DNA from: Hawksworthiomyces lignivorus
Taxonomy: Eukaryota; Ascomycota; Sordariomycetes; Ophiostomatales; Ophiostomataceae
Direction: 5' to 3'
DNA: 64,000 nt
Assembly: GCA_002917075.1 (NCBI GenBank)
Contig: NTMA01000052.1
Coordinates: 62,001-126,000 of the forward strand
Part shown: in pieces, positions 55,031 through 64,000 of the stretch
Position numbering within the stretch: position 1 is the stretch's first letter
Layout of the letters: every line of letters starts with the position of its first letter
Translations under genes and position numbers: made by a program
The notes under the pieces: generated by a model
Seen by the model: the letters and a program-made list of their open reading frames with translations, nothing else
The model's database searches: none
What the model was told of the DNA's origin: nothing

Positions 55031-58012
55031 CTACTGATTCTGAGTCACTCTGCTGGTCTGGCCTGAGAGGTCAATGCCAGTTGAGTGCGCCGCATTATAT
55101 CCGTCGAAATACGCCTCGCTGAAAGAACGGCGGGGAGGCGGCGGCGCGAGTGGATTGCCATGTGAGATGATCGGTCCGGGATGCAGAAACTGCGTGAGAA
55201 TGTTGCTGTTGACGCGGTCGATGCTGCGGCTGCGACGACGGTCGGCGTTGATGCTTGGTGCCCGGATTGTCGGGACCCGTGTTCCCAGAGAGACCTGAGA
55301 GCCTCGGCGGGTTGCGGCAGTCATCAGCGACAGATCGCCCCGGGCAGCCAGAGCCTCTTCGGCAGCGACTTCTTTCGCATTCAGCGACTCGCTGGGCAGG
55401 AGAATAGCTCGGTCCAGGCCGTACGGCAAGCCACGGTGCCGGCCACGAATCATCATCGCAATGATGACCAGCTTGCCTATCACGCTGAACTGAGAGCATA
55501 GCGACGCATCGCCGCCAGAGAAGCCGAGGCTCAGGCCGACCGTGCCGTAGGCGCTGACGACCTCGAATAAGACGGCAAACATGGAGAAATCACCAGCCTG
55601 CAGTCTGCCGCCCTCTGAGATGGCCAAAATAAAAAAACCAATGGACAAATACCACAAGTCGAAGGAAAGCTGTCGTCGCAGATGGGCACCGACATACTCC
55701 AAATCGGTTCCGTTGGCCGACTCGTCAAGATCATGGCGGTCGTATACTCCTAGTGACTTCTCTTCGTACACGTTTGTGCGGCGCACGGAGATGGCAATTG
55801 GAAACACCGAAATGTACATCATGATCATGTAGGACGCCTGGACACCAGGGTGAAGGTCGGCAAGGTTGACACAAGAAAACCCCGCCGTCCGAGTCGAAAA
55901 CGCTTGAAACAAGCCATCCAGGACGCGGATGCCCGGTGGGAGAGCGTTAATCGGACCGCTTCCAAGCTGTAGTATTCATTAGAATCGAGACCAAAAGCGA
56001 GAGAGTGAAAGGGAGGGGGGAGTGGTGAGAGTCAAACACGTACATCTAGGACACAGAAAAACAAAAGGTCGATGCCATTGAGAATAACCAGCAACCAGAA
56101 GAGCCACCATGTAGCTCCTGACGGGAAGAGCAGAGTAAAGCAGCGGCGAGGATGGTCGAGCAGGAACTTCAGCTCTTCGAAGATGCCACTGCCTTGTGGT
56201 ACGATGATGGACATGACCCAGATCACAAAGCGAAGCATGACTGGGAAGCCCGTGTTTCCGATGACAATGAGAAAGCTCATCAGCAGCATCGGGAAGACAG
56301 CCGTGTTGAACGAACTCATGCTGTCGGGTGTCAAGGTGAAACCGAGATCCATAAACGCCGAATGTGGTGTGAAAAATCCCCACCACACACGGCTTTGGCT
56401 GGCCTGGTCGACAATCTGCCCGAAGGTGTTCGTTTTGAGGATCCAAGGGAGGAGGCAGGCAATGCCAAGCAGCCAAAACCCCCAGTAGTACGCGAGCAGC
56501 ACCAGTGCAAGCGTCTTGAGCGACCGATACTCGATGCCACCGAGCTCTTCGCGCTGCTCCTCTGACATTCCAAGGAATGCCGAGTTGCGGCCCAGTGTTG
56601 GTTCCCAGCTCAGATACGGAGCGGGGTCCTGTTCCTTGTCGCGCGAAAATGCTGTTTTGATGTTGTGTAGGCTGGGGTGGCGAAGTTTGGAGCGCGTCGA
56701 CACGGTCGGGCGGGTTGGACGATTTTGCTCACTCGCGCTATTGTTCTTCTTGCTGCGGAGAAAATGCGGTCTATGCGGTCGAAACAAAGTAAAGACGCTG
56801 GCAAATGCCTGAGCGTCGTTGCTGAGCTCCTCTGTGCGAGACGGCTTTTCAGGCTCTTGGATTGTGATGGCCTGTCGCAGTTGCTGCCTGCCTCGCTCGT
56901 CTTCGTCGTCGCACTCGTCCTCGTTTTGGCCGTTTCCATCTTGTTTTTCCTTCTTTCCTTTCAGCGCAGCTTCTGGTAGTTGCTGCAAGTCCGTAGACAT
57001 TTGCGAAGCATCACTGATTTGACGAGGGCGAGTCCATCCAGGCGACTCCGGTTCGTCTCCTTGGGAAGCTTCGCCTGGTACCACTCTCCTAGGCAAAACA
57101 CCTCGCTCCGCATCCCGCGGTCCAGGAATGTGAAGCACCTCATCGTCTTGGTTTCTTTGGCGCTCCAAAATGGCAATGTGCTCTTCATCGGTAAGGCGAG
57201 GGGGCAGCTTCGTAAAATCGTCGCTCAGGCCGTCGCTCCGCTTGACTGTGGGAGCAAATTTGATTTCCGGTCTCCGTGCCTCAAATGGCTCGGTCACCGT
57301 GAATCGTGCGTCGACCATATCATCATTTTGGGCAGCAGCTCCGTTCTCTGTTCTGCTGGCAGTCACGGGTGGACCGGCTGCTTCGTTGTCGGGGGCAGAT
57401 TCCGCCCCGGGCGCCGTCGCCAATGGTCCCAAATATGTGCCGTCGTTGGCAAGTCTTGATCTCGCACCATTGTGCATGACGGTGATGTTTCGACCATTGA
57501 CGCCATGTTCCAGTCGTGAAGGGTCGTCGGTGGGTTTTGCCTTGGACTTGGACATGGTGCCTCGGCGCAAGCGGGCCTCTTGGACAATGTGCCGAAAGCG
57601 TTTCTCAAACCAGTAGAGGCGGAGGACGACGACAGAGGAATTGATGGTGATCGGGTTCGCTATGCCTGCTATAACGAACAAGACAGCTTGCTGATAAGTG
57701 GTGAGCTTATTGACATCGACAGTATTAAGGCCGGCCTGCGTGGCTCCGCCGGCAGCAAACGTCAATGCATCGATGTATGCAATATTGCCCTTTCCAGGGC
57801 CAAATATCAGCACAGAGCCGAGAATAGTGAGACCAAAGATATAAAAGTCTAATGACTTGTTAGAGAAAAAAATCCTGGTAATAAGGGGGAGCGAGAGCTA
57901 GCAGATGAAACTTGCAGTGAATAGTGATAAAATTGAAATGCGGCTTTTTGGTCAGGAAAGAAGGCCGCAGGGCTTTAAGCTGTGATCCGATAATCTGCGC
58001 GCAGCTTTCCAT
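55031..58012 (-). CDS. TRK-type high-affinity potassium transporter
   Basis: Three exons, 58012-57916, 57848-56044 and 55966-55031, join to 945 aa. Exon 1 ends PHFNFITIH. The best join to exon 2 uses a GC donor (T|GCAAGT...CATTAG|AC), creating Tyr and the family sequence ITIHYFYIFGLTILGSV; a CTAAC branch site lies just before the acceptor. The four pore loops of the TRK/KtrB fold are visible: AGGATQAGLNTVD, HSAFMDLGFTLTPDSMSSF, STRTAGFSCVNLADL and SAYGTVGLSLGF. A long hydrophilic loop of about 300 residues lies between the first pore domain and the second, as in yeast Trk1 and Neurospora TRK-1. It takes up K+ across the plasma membrane, driven by membrane potential. Confidence 0.94.
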
Positions 58013-61000
58013 TTTGATAACGGCAGCAGATTGGGTGAAATCAGGAGATGCTAGCTTGCATGCGACTTGCAATCTAGTTCTTTAGCGATATGCTTGCGGC
58101 ACGAGACAACTCGTGGCTTTGGGTTGGTTGCCCCTTCAGCTAACAGCGCTGCGAACACGAGCCGGCCAAGATCAGCCCCTCCTGCTTCTTTTTGTACCTG
58201 CTGCAAATGCCAGAGGTAGCAAGGAGTGCTGCGAAAGAACAATTTCGTTGCTGCTACTGCTGGTATGGGTGTTCTTTTCAGCAGATGGTACCAGTCGAGC
58301 CCTGTTCATAAAAATAAGTCACAGTCGACGACAGTCGTGTCCGGTTCCGGACGCAAGTCCCAGAACGATGGCCCGGGATGCAGGCCACGAATTCAAGAGG
58401 GCAAATATCGAAGCGAAGAAAAAAACTTTAAGAAAATTTTCTTAGAGATGCTGGTGGTTCGGTTCAATGTCATCCGTGAGTGGCGTGGGATGGCGCTGCA
58501 CGTTCCGTCATGACATGCATGTAGCTATGGGTGTGCAGCATGCAGACAATCACAAAACAAGCTCTCTTCGGCAGCTCTTGGCCGGTAGAAGGAATTCTCA
58601 CGCCCGCGGCGCAGGACGAAGCTGCACGCCCACAGGTAGGGTTCGGGCCTTTCGCTGCCTGCTCCCTTGTCGAAGATACAGGCGCCTAGAGCGGATGTCG
58701 GAGGATTAGCTGAGCTGTCAAATCAGATTGGCCAGCCCGCAAGAAGGCAAGCACACAAGCTATCCTGCAAAGACCTTTCTGATAGCTGAGGCTCGGGAAA
58801 TGGAGGACGAATGAGACGGTGACCGTTTAAATTGGTAAAAGAGATGATATCTGATGAGAGGTGCTGGGCCAAACACGTTGTGCGTAGGACGAAACAGAGA
58901 GAAGAGGTGGCTTCTGTAACAAGAAAATAAAAGAAAACAAGGGCTGTCACAGAATACGGGACACAGGAGAGAATCTCCTGTGCCTCCTTTGTTCCTTGGC
59001 CTTCTTGGCCGCAATTACCAAGACCACCAGAGAGCAATACGGGATAGCGCTATAGTGACTTGTGAAGTCGATGCTGGATAAGGGGATGGCAAAGCAGGAA
59101 GACTAAGCAGGAAAGGCGGGGACACCAAAGTTCAGACAGACTGGTTGCGATGCCAGCAAGCAGGCTGCGCAGGTGTTACTGAACGAGGTTCATGATGGAC
59201 TGGTCTAGGGAAGAGAAGGTAATGGAGAAGGGGACAGGGGCGGAGACAGTGACGAAGACGGGCAAGGACAACCGAAAACGAAAACGAAGGCCGCGACAGA
59301 GGACGAGGAAAGAAAGAATGGAAGCCCGCGGGAGATGACCAATGCGAGATGGGCGATTTCCAGTGATGTGATCTTTTTCCGTCCGTCAAAGCTTTTGTTG
59401 AAGAGAAAGACTCCGAGGCCCCGTCCAGGGAAAGGAAGATGGAGCAAGCAGGGGGGGATGCTGGTCAATTGGACGGGATACACGGCGGCCTCTCGTCCGA
59501 TTGGGCTCTCCGATTCGAATAGGGGTGAAAGCGGAAACGAAACAAGAAACGGGCACAACAAAAACAAACAGTAACAACAGGAAACTGAGAAATGAGAGAA
59601 AAGGTTGAAGGAGACGGGTTTACGCAGCCGATTGAAAAAACGTGATAAGAACCGACAATAGTTTTGCTCGCCTCGCCACGATAACGAATTAGTCCGAGGG
59701 TCTAGCCAAAAGCGGAGGGAGACACGGAGTGAGAAAAGGATATGAGCAGACTGATGTTTAAGAACAGGGCATGTGGGAGGCCGCGCAGGAAGAGAGAGAG
59801 AGAGAGACTACAGGAAGAGAGACGTGCGGAGCAATGGCGTATTTTTTTTGTTGGCTCGCCTTCGCGGCATTTTTTTGCCATATGCTAAGAATTTCTTTGG
59901 CCAGACGGTGGTGCTAGTTGTCCCCCTTACGCAACACGTTCTGTTGATGCTGAGCGGATCGTTGGCGTTGCTTGGACTCGCGGTGCTTACGATTGGCGCA
60001 GGGATATCCACATACGAGAATTTCACGTGATCCACAGTGAAAGTACATACATACGGCAAGAGCCAAACTAGTGGGGACCTGGTAATTATACCAGAGCCTA
60101 GAAGTACGGTACTAGCACGGGATGGTTGCTCATACATTAGCAGGACACGGCTGACAATGGGGAAGCCACGAGTGGGCGAGTTGCAAAAGCCAAAAGAAAA
60201 TCTCTCATAGCAAGGAAAACGAAAAATGTGAGTGACGCAAGAAAATCGTCTGCCGTGGTCGATTCCAAGAACAATGGATGGACCACTGGACGAATACGGG
60301 GGGAACACATTTGTTGCCAGGAAGGAGCCAAGGACGAAAGTAGTAAAACCCTGTCATTAATAGAGAGAGCACTAAAAAGGAAGTAAGTACAAGAGGTTCC
60401 TACCTCAGTCGGTCGCAAGAGCGCAGAAAAGCAATAATACTGTAAAGCATCATTAAGCTTGGGTCTACGCACGTCAAGGTCGACCATGATTGGCTCACAT
60501 CCTCTCTACTCAAATGATCTACCCTCTCTTAATATGAGACAAGGGTTCGCTAGACGCGGCCATTAGGTTCCGCTGTACTGGAACCTTAAAAGGTTATTAT
60601 TTGTCCAGCGCAGCAACGAAATGCCGTGCGAACGTGAGATATGTATTCCCTGTTTTGCGCTGCAGCCCATTGCCATTGCGCGCTGAGCTGGAACGATGCT
60701 CACGACAACCAGCGATCTCCAGCGCGGGCATATATTATCTCAATACTCTGTGCAAAGGTAGCTATTGGGGAGAAGGGGGGTTGTCTCGGCATTCGACACC
60801 GCCAAATGCTAGCACAAATTGTCACTGTTACAGCTGCTGTCGCTGCCCTTGCAAGTGCTATGACGGGTCTTACCGACTTTTGTCGATTGCCGACTGCACA
60901 ACCTTCCAGGGTGTTTCGATGCTTTTCCTTTCTCGTTATTATTGTATTTTATTTTGTTTTCGTTGGCAGCAGCAGTGGCGTGGGGAAATGTCCGAGAAAA

Positions 61001-61449
61001 ACAACGACGATGTAAAGCTGCACCGTGACGACCGTGCCACAGACAAGGGCAAGGAGAAAAGAACTTCAGGAAGCTCCTATCTCAAAGTCAAGAAATACCA
61101 CGTGTAGGTGAAAATCTGTCAGCGAGTGCATAACTCTGACCAATCAGAGGCCAGTATTCTAAGGGCCTTAGGCACCTATATCGTATAGACAAATAGTGAG
61201 GCAATTAGGCGTAGACCACTTAGTTGGGCTCAATCAACAACACAAGGCATTCTCCACAGCTGCGCTGACAGTTATGAGCCCGGTATAACTTCTGAGGCTC
61301 TAACCACGGCTAGAAAGCAGTAATCTAGAAGGCTTTGATATCTTCAAGCCTTACAGACCTCTATTACGAATCAATTTGATGAAATTCGGTTGAATACAGC
61401 CCAAATTCGGTGCCAACAACCCTCCCTTACCTACTGTCGTACCACCACG
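58013..61449. other. Long gene-free region
   Basis: This 3.4-kb region holds no recognisable gene on either strand. The part next to the TRK gene, about 59,000-60,000, has G/A-rich stretches on the plus strand, including an AGAG run at about 59,790-59,810. From about 61,100 the sequence approaches the copia element and may contain its leader or a 5' LTR, but I could not delimit one. Open frames up to about 165 codons occur, without domains. Confidence 0.5.
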
Positions 61450-62379
61450 ATGTCGACTCCGAATCAATACAATAGCTTCTATCTGAATGGGCCCAAGGAT
61501 TGGGAACAGTGGTTTCAGATGGTGAAGATGGAATCTAGAGGGCTTCTGTGGCAGTATATCAATCCTGATTCAGAGGACCCGCTACCGGAGCCACAGATGC
61601 CCCGGCAGCCGGAACCCCGGGATTTTGCCCCGGAGCCTCCTGGAGCCTCTCCGGCAACAGACGCAGGGCCGTCAGTCCTCCCTCAAAGGCAACACCTTAC
61701 AGCTGCTCAGAAAAAGGAGTTTCAGGAGTCCCCAGTCAGAGCCAAAGGCCGTATCACAAACAAGTACAAAGACGTACTGAAAGGCTTCAGAATGAACAAA
61801 TTGGAAGAATGGTTGAACGAATGGGTCAAGATAATCAGCGAGGCCAAACGGCACAATATCTCTACTATTCAGGATAACCAGTGGTTGATTGATTTGGCCA
61901 ATAAACTTGAACCCCAAGGTTATACGACTGCCCAAGACGCTCGCAGCAAGGCTACAAAGCCAGGAGCAGAGGTTGATCCCAATACGGCTAACTTCTGGGC
62001 CGAAAAGGTTATGAACGAATATTACAGTCGACAGACTGGGATACCCGGCAAGGTCGTACGCGGAGGAGGCTTTGCAGTATTCGATCCACCGGAAGTTTCG
62101 GGAGACGACGGCAAGGCGCCGCCGAAGCGAAAAAGAGCCGATACGACTACAAAAAACCCTCACCCTGCCACTAAACAACGAAGGAACCTTGAATGTGAGG
62201 CCTGTCGACGTAAAGGTCACGCTTTAGAGGATTGTTGGGTTTTGTTCCCAAAAGAAGGGATTCGTGACTATACACCTCATTGGGCCAAGGCTATGGTCAT
62301 GAGGACTATAGACGAGACTCCAGCGCTTAAGAAGCGATACCAAGCTGAAACGAATAAGAGGGAAATTGTCACGGGCTGA
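61450..62379 (+). CDS. Copia Gag-like protein with zinc knuckle
   Basis: The frame of 309 aa starts at ATG 61450 (MSTPNQYNSFYLNGPKDWEQ). The N-terminal FYLNGPKDWEQWFQMVKME is the usual opening of fungal copia Gag proteins. A Pro-rich stretch follows, then a helical capsid-like region (YKDVLKGFRMNKLEEWLNEW). The CCHC zinc knuckle CEACRRKGHALEDCW (CX2CX4HX4C) with a DCWVLFP extension comes next, ending KREIVTG before a TGA at 62377. Gag packages the element RNA. The frame is intact, so the copy may be recent. The protease frame lies in a different frame downstream, so readthrough alone would not make a polyprotein. Confidence 0.85.
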   Translation: MSTPNQYNSFYLNGPKDWEQWFQMVKMESRGLLWQYINPDSEDPLPEPQMPRQPEPRDFAPEPPGASPATDAGPSVLPQRQHLTAAQKKEFQESPVRAKGRITNKYKDVLKGFRMNKLEEWLNEWVKIISEAKRHNISTIQDNQWLIDLANKLEPQGYTTAQDARSKATKPGAEVDPNTANFWAEKVMNEYYSRQTGIPGKVVRGGGFAVFDPPEVSGDDGKAPPKRKRADTTTKNPHPATKQRRNLECEACRRKGHALEDCWVLFPKEGIRDYTPHWAKAMVMRTIDETPALKKRYQAETNKREIVTG

Positions 62380-62421
62380 GGCCCGGGGTATAGCCTAGGC
62401 CGTGCCTAGGGCTTATAAGTA

Positions 62422-62494
62422 GGGGTTGACGGAATAACACTGTCGTGTTATTTCGTACGCATCTTTTGGTGCATCGGTCAGAAGTGTCAACCCC
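62422..62494 (+). other. Nested inverted repeats between gag and pol
   Basis: The inner stem pairs GGAATAACAC (62431-62440) with GTGTTATTTC (62445-62454) across a TGTC loop: ten pairs, one of them G-U. The outer stem pairs GGGGTTGAC (62422-62430) with GTCAACCCC (62486-62494), nine perfect pairs. Together they enclose the gap between the gag stop and the pol frame. It may be an RNA structure affecting pol expression, or a small inserted foldback element. Confidence 0.7.
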
Positions 62495-62552
62495 TCACTT
62501 GAGCGGCCCCGCCGCCAGAACCGTTACAGAAATGAAGGAGGAGAAAGCGTGA

Positions 62553-63509
62553 AGTGGAGGCCGGAGTCTGTCTGCCTTCCCCTCCGAACCCGTGATTTCG
62601 GAGGCGGTATTCGCAGCAGGCCGGGAGGCTATTAGTCGAGGGACTAAGAGCCTTACCGTATTAGACTCTGGGGCCACTATCCACGTATTCAGAGATAAAG
62701 AAAGATTCAGAAATCTGACAGTCCCGTCAGAGCCCACCTTTCTACAAGCAGGATCAACCAAATGTGAGATCGAAGGCTTAAGGGAGATCAAAATCAGTCT
62801 AATCAAGCCTCGCAACAAACACAAAAAAACCCTGAAGTTATTGGAGGCAGTTTACTGTCCTGATTTCGTGATTAATGTGGTTTCACTGGACTGCTTGAGG
62901 GAGAAAGGAATATTTTGGGATACCCAATACAACTTCATATACCCAAAGGAACGGTCCCGTATCCTAGGAGATATCCACAGACACAACAGACTCAGCCTTA
63001 TTGAGCCTTTAGCAGTCTTCTCTCGACAACTTGACACAGAAGAAGCTATAACCTTTTATGCCAACAAAGATTCGCGCCCAATCATACTACCTACACAAGA
63101 CCTCTGGCACCGACGTATGGGGCATCTACCGTCTGATGCCTCAGGCCAATTGGCACTTCAGACTAAAGGCATCTATATACGCGGGCCTTCTATGGTTGAA
63201 TGTGACGCCTGCGGCAAAGCGAAGATGAAGAAGCAGGTATCTCGACGATCACGTAACGACCGTACAACGCTGGCGCCAATGGAGTGTATTCAGATAGATT
63301 GGACTGATTTCATGAAAGATTTTGAGGCCTATAGCAGGGCTATGTTCATGACTGACGTTGCTACTGGATATATATTTGACTATTACTCCTGGGGCAAAGG
63401 GACTGACCACGAACACTTAAGATGCCTTCAGGACCTATATGCCTGGGCAAAAACACGCCAATACCTTATCAAGACTATCCAATCAGACAATGAGATGAAT
63501 ACTCGCTGA
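62553..63509 (+). pseudogene. Copia pol fragment: protease and partial integrase
   Basis: The frame is open from 62553, without an ATG near its start. The aspartic protease motif is VLDSGATIHVF. Downstream are the pre-integrase HHCC zinc region (LWHRRMGHLPSDA with CDACGKAK) and the start of the catalytic core (CIQIDWTDF, carrying the first Asp of DDE, then MTDVATGYIFDYY). The frame ends just after KTIQSDNEMNTR, at the second catalytic Asp (QSDNE), by a TGA. The rest of integrase and all of reverse transcriptase/RNase H are missing. It is truncated by deletion or by a later rearrangement. Confidence 0.85.
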
Positions 63510-64000
63510 CAAAATCCCTGTCTTCCGTCATATCTCGGCTACATTGGCGGAGACAAGCCAGAGCGGTCTACGATGCATGCAAGCAACAAAAAAAAAGGAA
63601 GAAGAAAGAAGAAGAAAAAAGAAACGATATAAAACAAACCCCTCAGAGAAAGCTGTCGCCATCACGTCACACAGAAAAGCTGCGAGCGGGAATGCTAGCT
63701 TCGGATAGAGATTCGGCTCGAGCTTCGGCTAGCTGCTGCACCCTTTGTGCATATGCGGAGCTGTGAGTATTGAACGGCCGCGTTTTTCACATGTAATATC
63801 GTCAGATAAGCATGCATACACGAGGGATGGGGGCCTAGCCGTGAGGTGCCCGGCATCGCAGAGATGCAATGATAGTGCAAAAAACTATTGCTGTTGAAAT
63901 CCCTCTACAGAATAGATTGCTTATAGTACAATATACTTTTTTGTTTTTCCATCGCCAGTGAGAATATCCAAGGAAAAGCCCCCCCAGGACAGTAGAGTAG
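63510..64000. other. Right-end flank
   Basis: These 491 bases beyond the copia break contain a purine-rich simple stretch (about 63,585-63,628). No gene and no terminal-repeat copy is found. Confidence 0.5.

Larger units (their letters stand above)
61450..63509 (+). mobile_element. Truncated Ty1/copia retrotransposon
   Basis: A gag-like ORF is followed by a pol fragment with protease and integrase in copia order (protease, integrase, then reverse transcriptase). Reverse transcriptase and RNase H are absent: similarity stops within the integrase core at about 63,505 and the sequence beyond is unrelated. No terminal repeats could be paired within the window. The copy is therefore a 5' fragment that cannot transpose by itself. 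Confidence 0.88.

Noticed and set aside
60601..61107. Plus-strand open frame of 168 codons
   Set aside because: Cys/Ser-rich without a spaced motif, followed by low-complexity sequence; it looks like chance.
61100..61449. Possible 5' LTR of the copia element
   Set aside because: No TG...CA boundaries with a primer-binding site could be fixed and the 3' end of the element is missing, so no pair exists to compare.
1..64000. tRNA genes, rRNA, CRISPR arrays, bacterial operons
   Set aside because: No cloverleaf with T-loop consensus, no rRNA-like block and no regularly spaced direct repeats were recognised; the intron-rich genes are eukaryotic.

Overview
The window is nuclear DNA from a filamentous ascomycete, most likely a Sordariomycete and plausibly Hypocreales. 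Most genes carry one to four short introns (about 55-110 nt) with GTRNGT-like donors and YAG acceptors. The protein families are fungal: Zn2Cys6 activator, HET-domain proteins, a CON-10-type stress protein, a TRK K+ transporter, a P450, LysM and C2H2 proteins. No tRNA, rRNA or CRISPR array was recognised. Exon boundaries were set by hand from splice signals and reading-frame continuity and give complete frames unless stated.

Left part (1-36.4 kb): an accessory-looking region with long AT-rich gaps and decayed genes. There are remnants of a membrane protein (0.1-0.6 kb), a HET protein (2.9-3.6 kb), a choline/amino-acid permease next to a transcription-factor fragment (11.5-12.8 kb) and an amidase (13.4-15.1 kb). 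Among them sit intact genes: a small membrane protein, a DHA2-type MFS exporter, an M3 oligopeptidase, a calcineurin-like phosphoesterase, a CON-10 homologue, and an NAD(P)-dependent SDR. From 19.1 to 27.5 kb come an MBL-fold hydrolase, a Zn2Cys6 activator, a YjlB-like cupin, a 2OG/Fe(II)-oxygenase-like protein and an SV2-like MFS transporter. The last two are divergent over one shared intergenic region. This looks like a small regulated catabolic or biosynthetic cluster with no named counterpart known to me. An intact HET gene, an unresolved coding-like stretch, a membrane LysM protein, a C2H2 zinc-finger protein and a coiled-coil orphan follow.

Right part (37-58 kb): GC-rich and densely genic, with a conserved core. 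It holds a P450, mitochondrial enoyl-CoA hydratase, a RING/ZZ/SH3 protein, mitochondrial-type cysteine synthase, a head-to-head pair of mitochondrial proteins (one is ribosomal bL19m), and a TRK potassium transporter whose first intron appears to be GC-AG.

Right end (61.4-63.5 kb): a truncated Ty1/copia element with gag, an inter-ORF hairpin, and pol broken inside integrase. It lies beyond a 3.4-kb gene-free stretch. One 27-N assembly gap is at 52,435-52,461.
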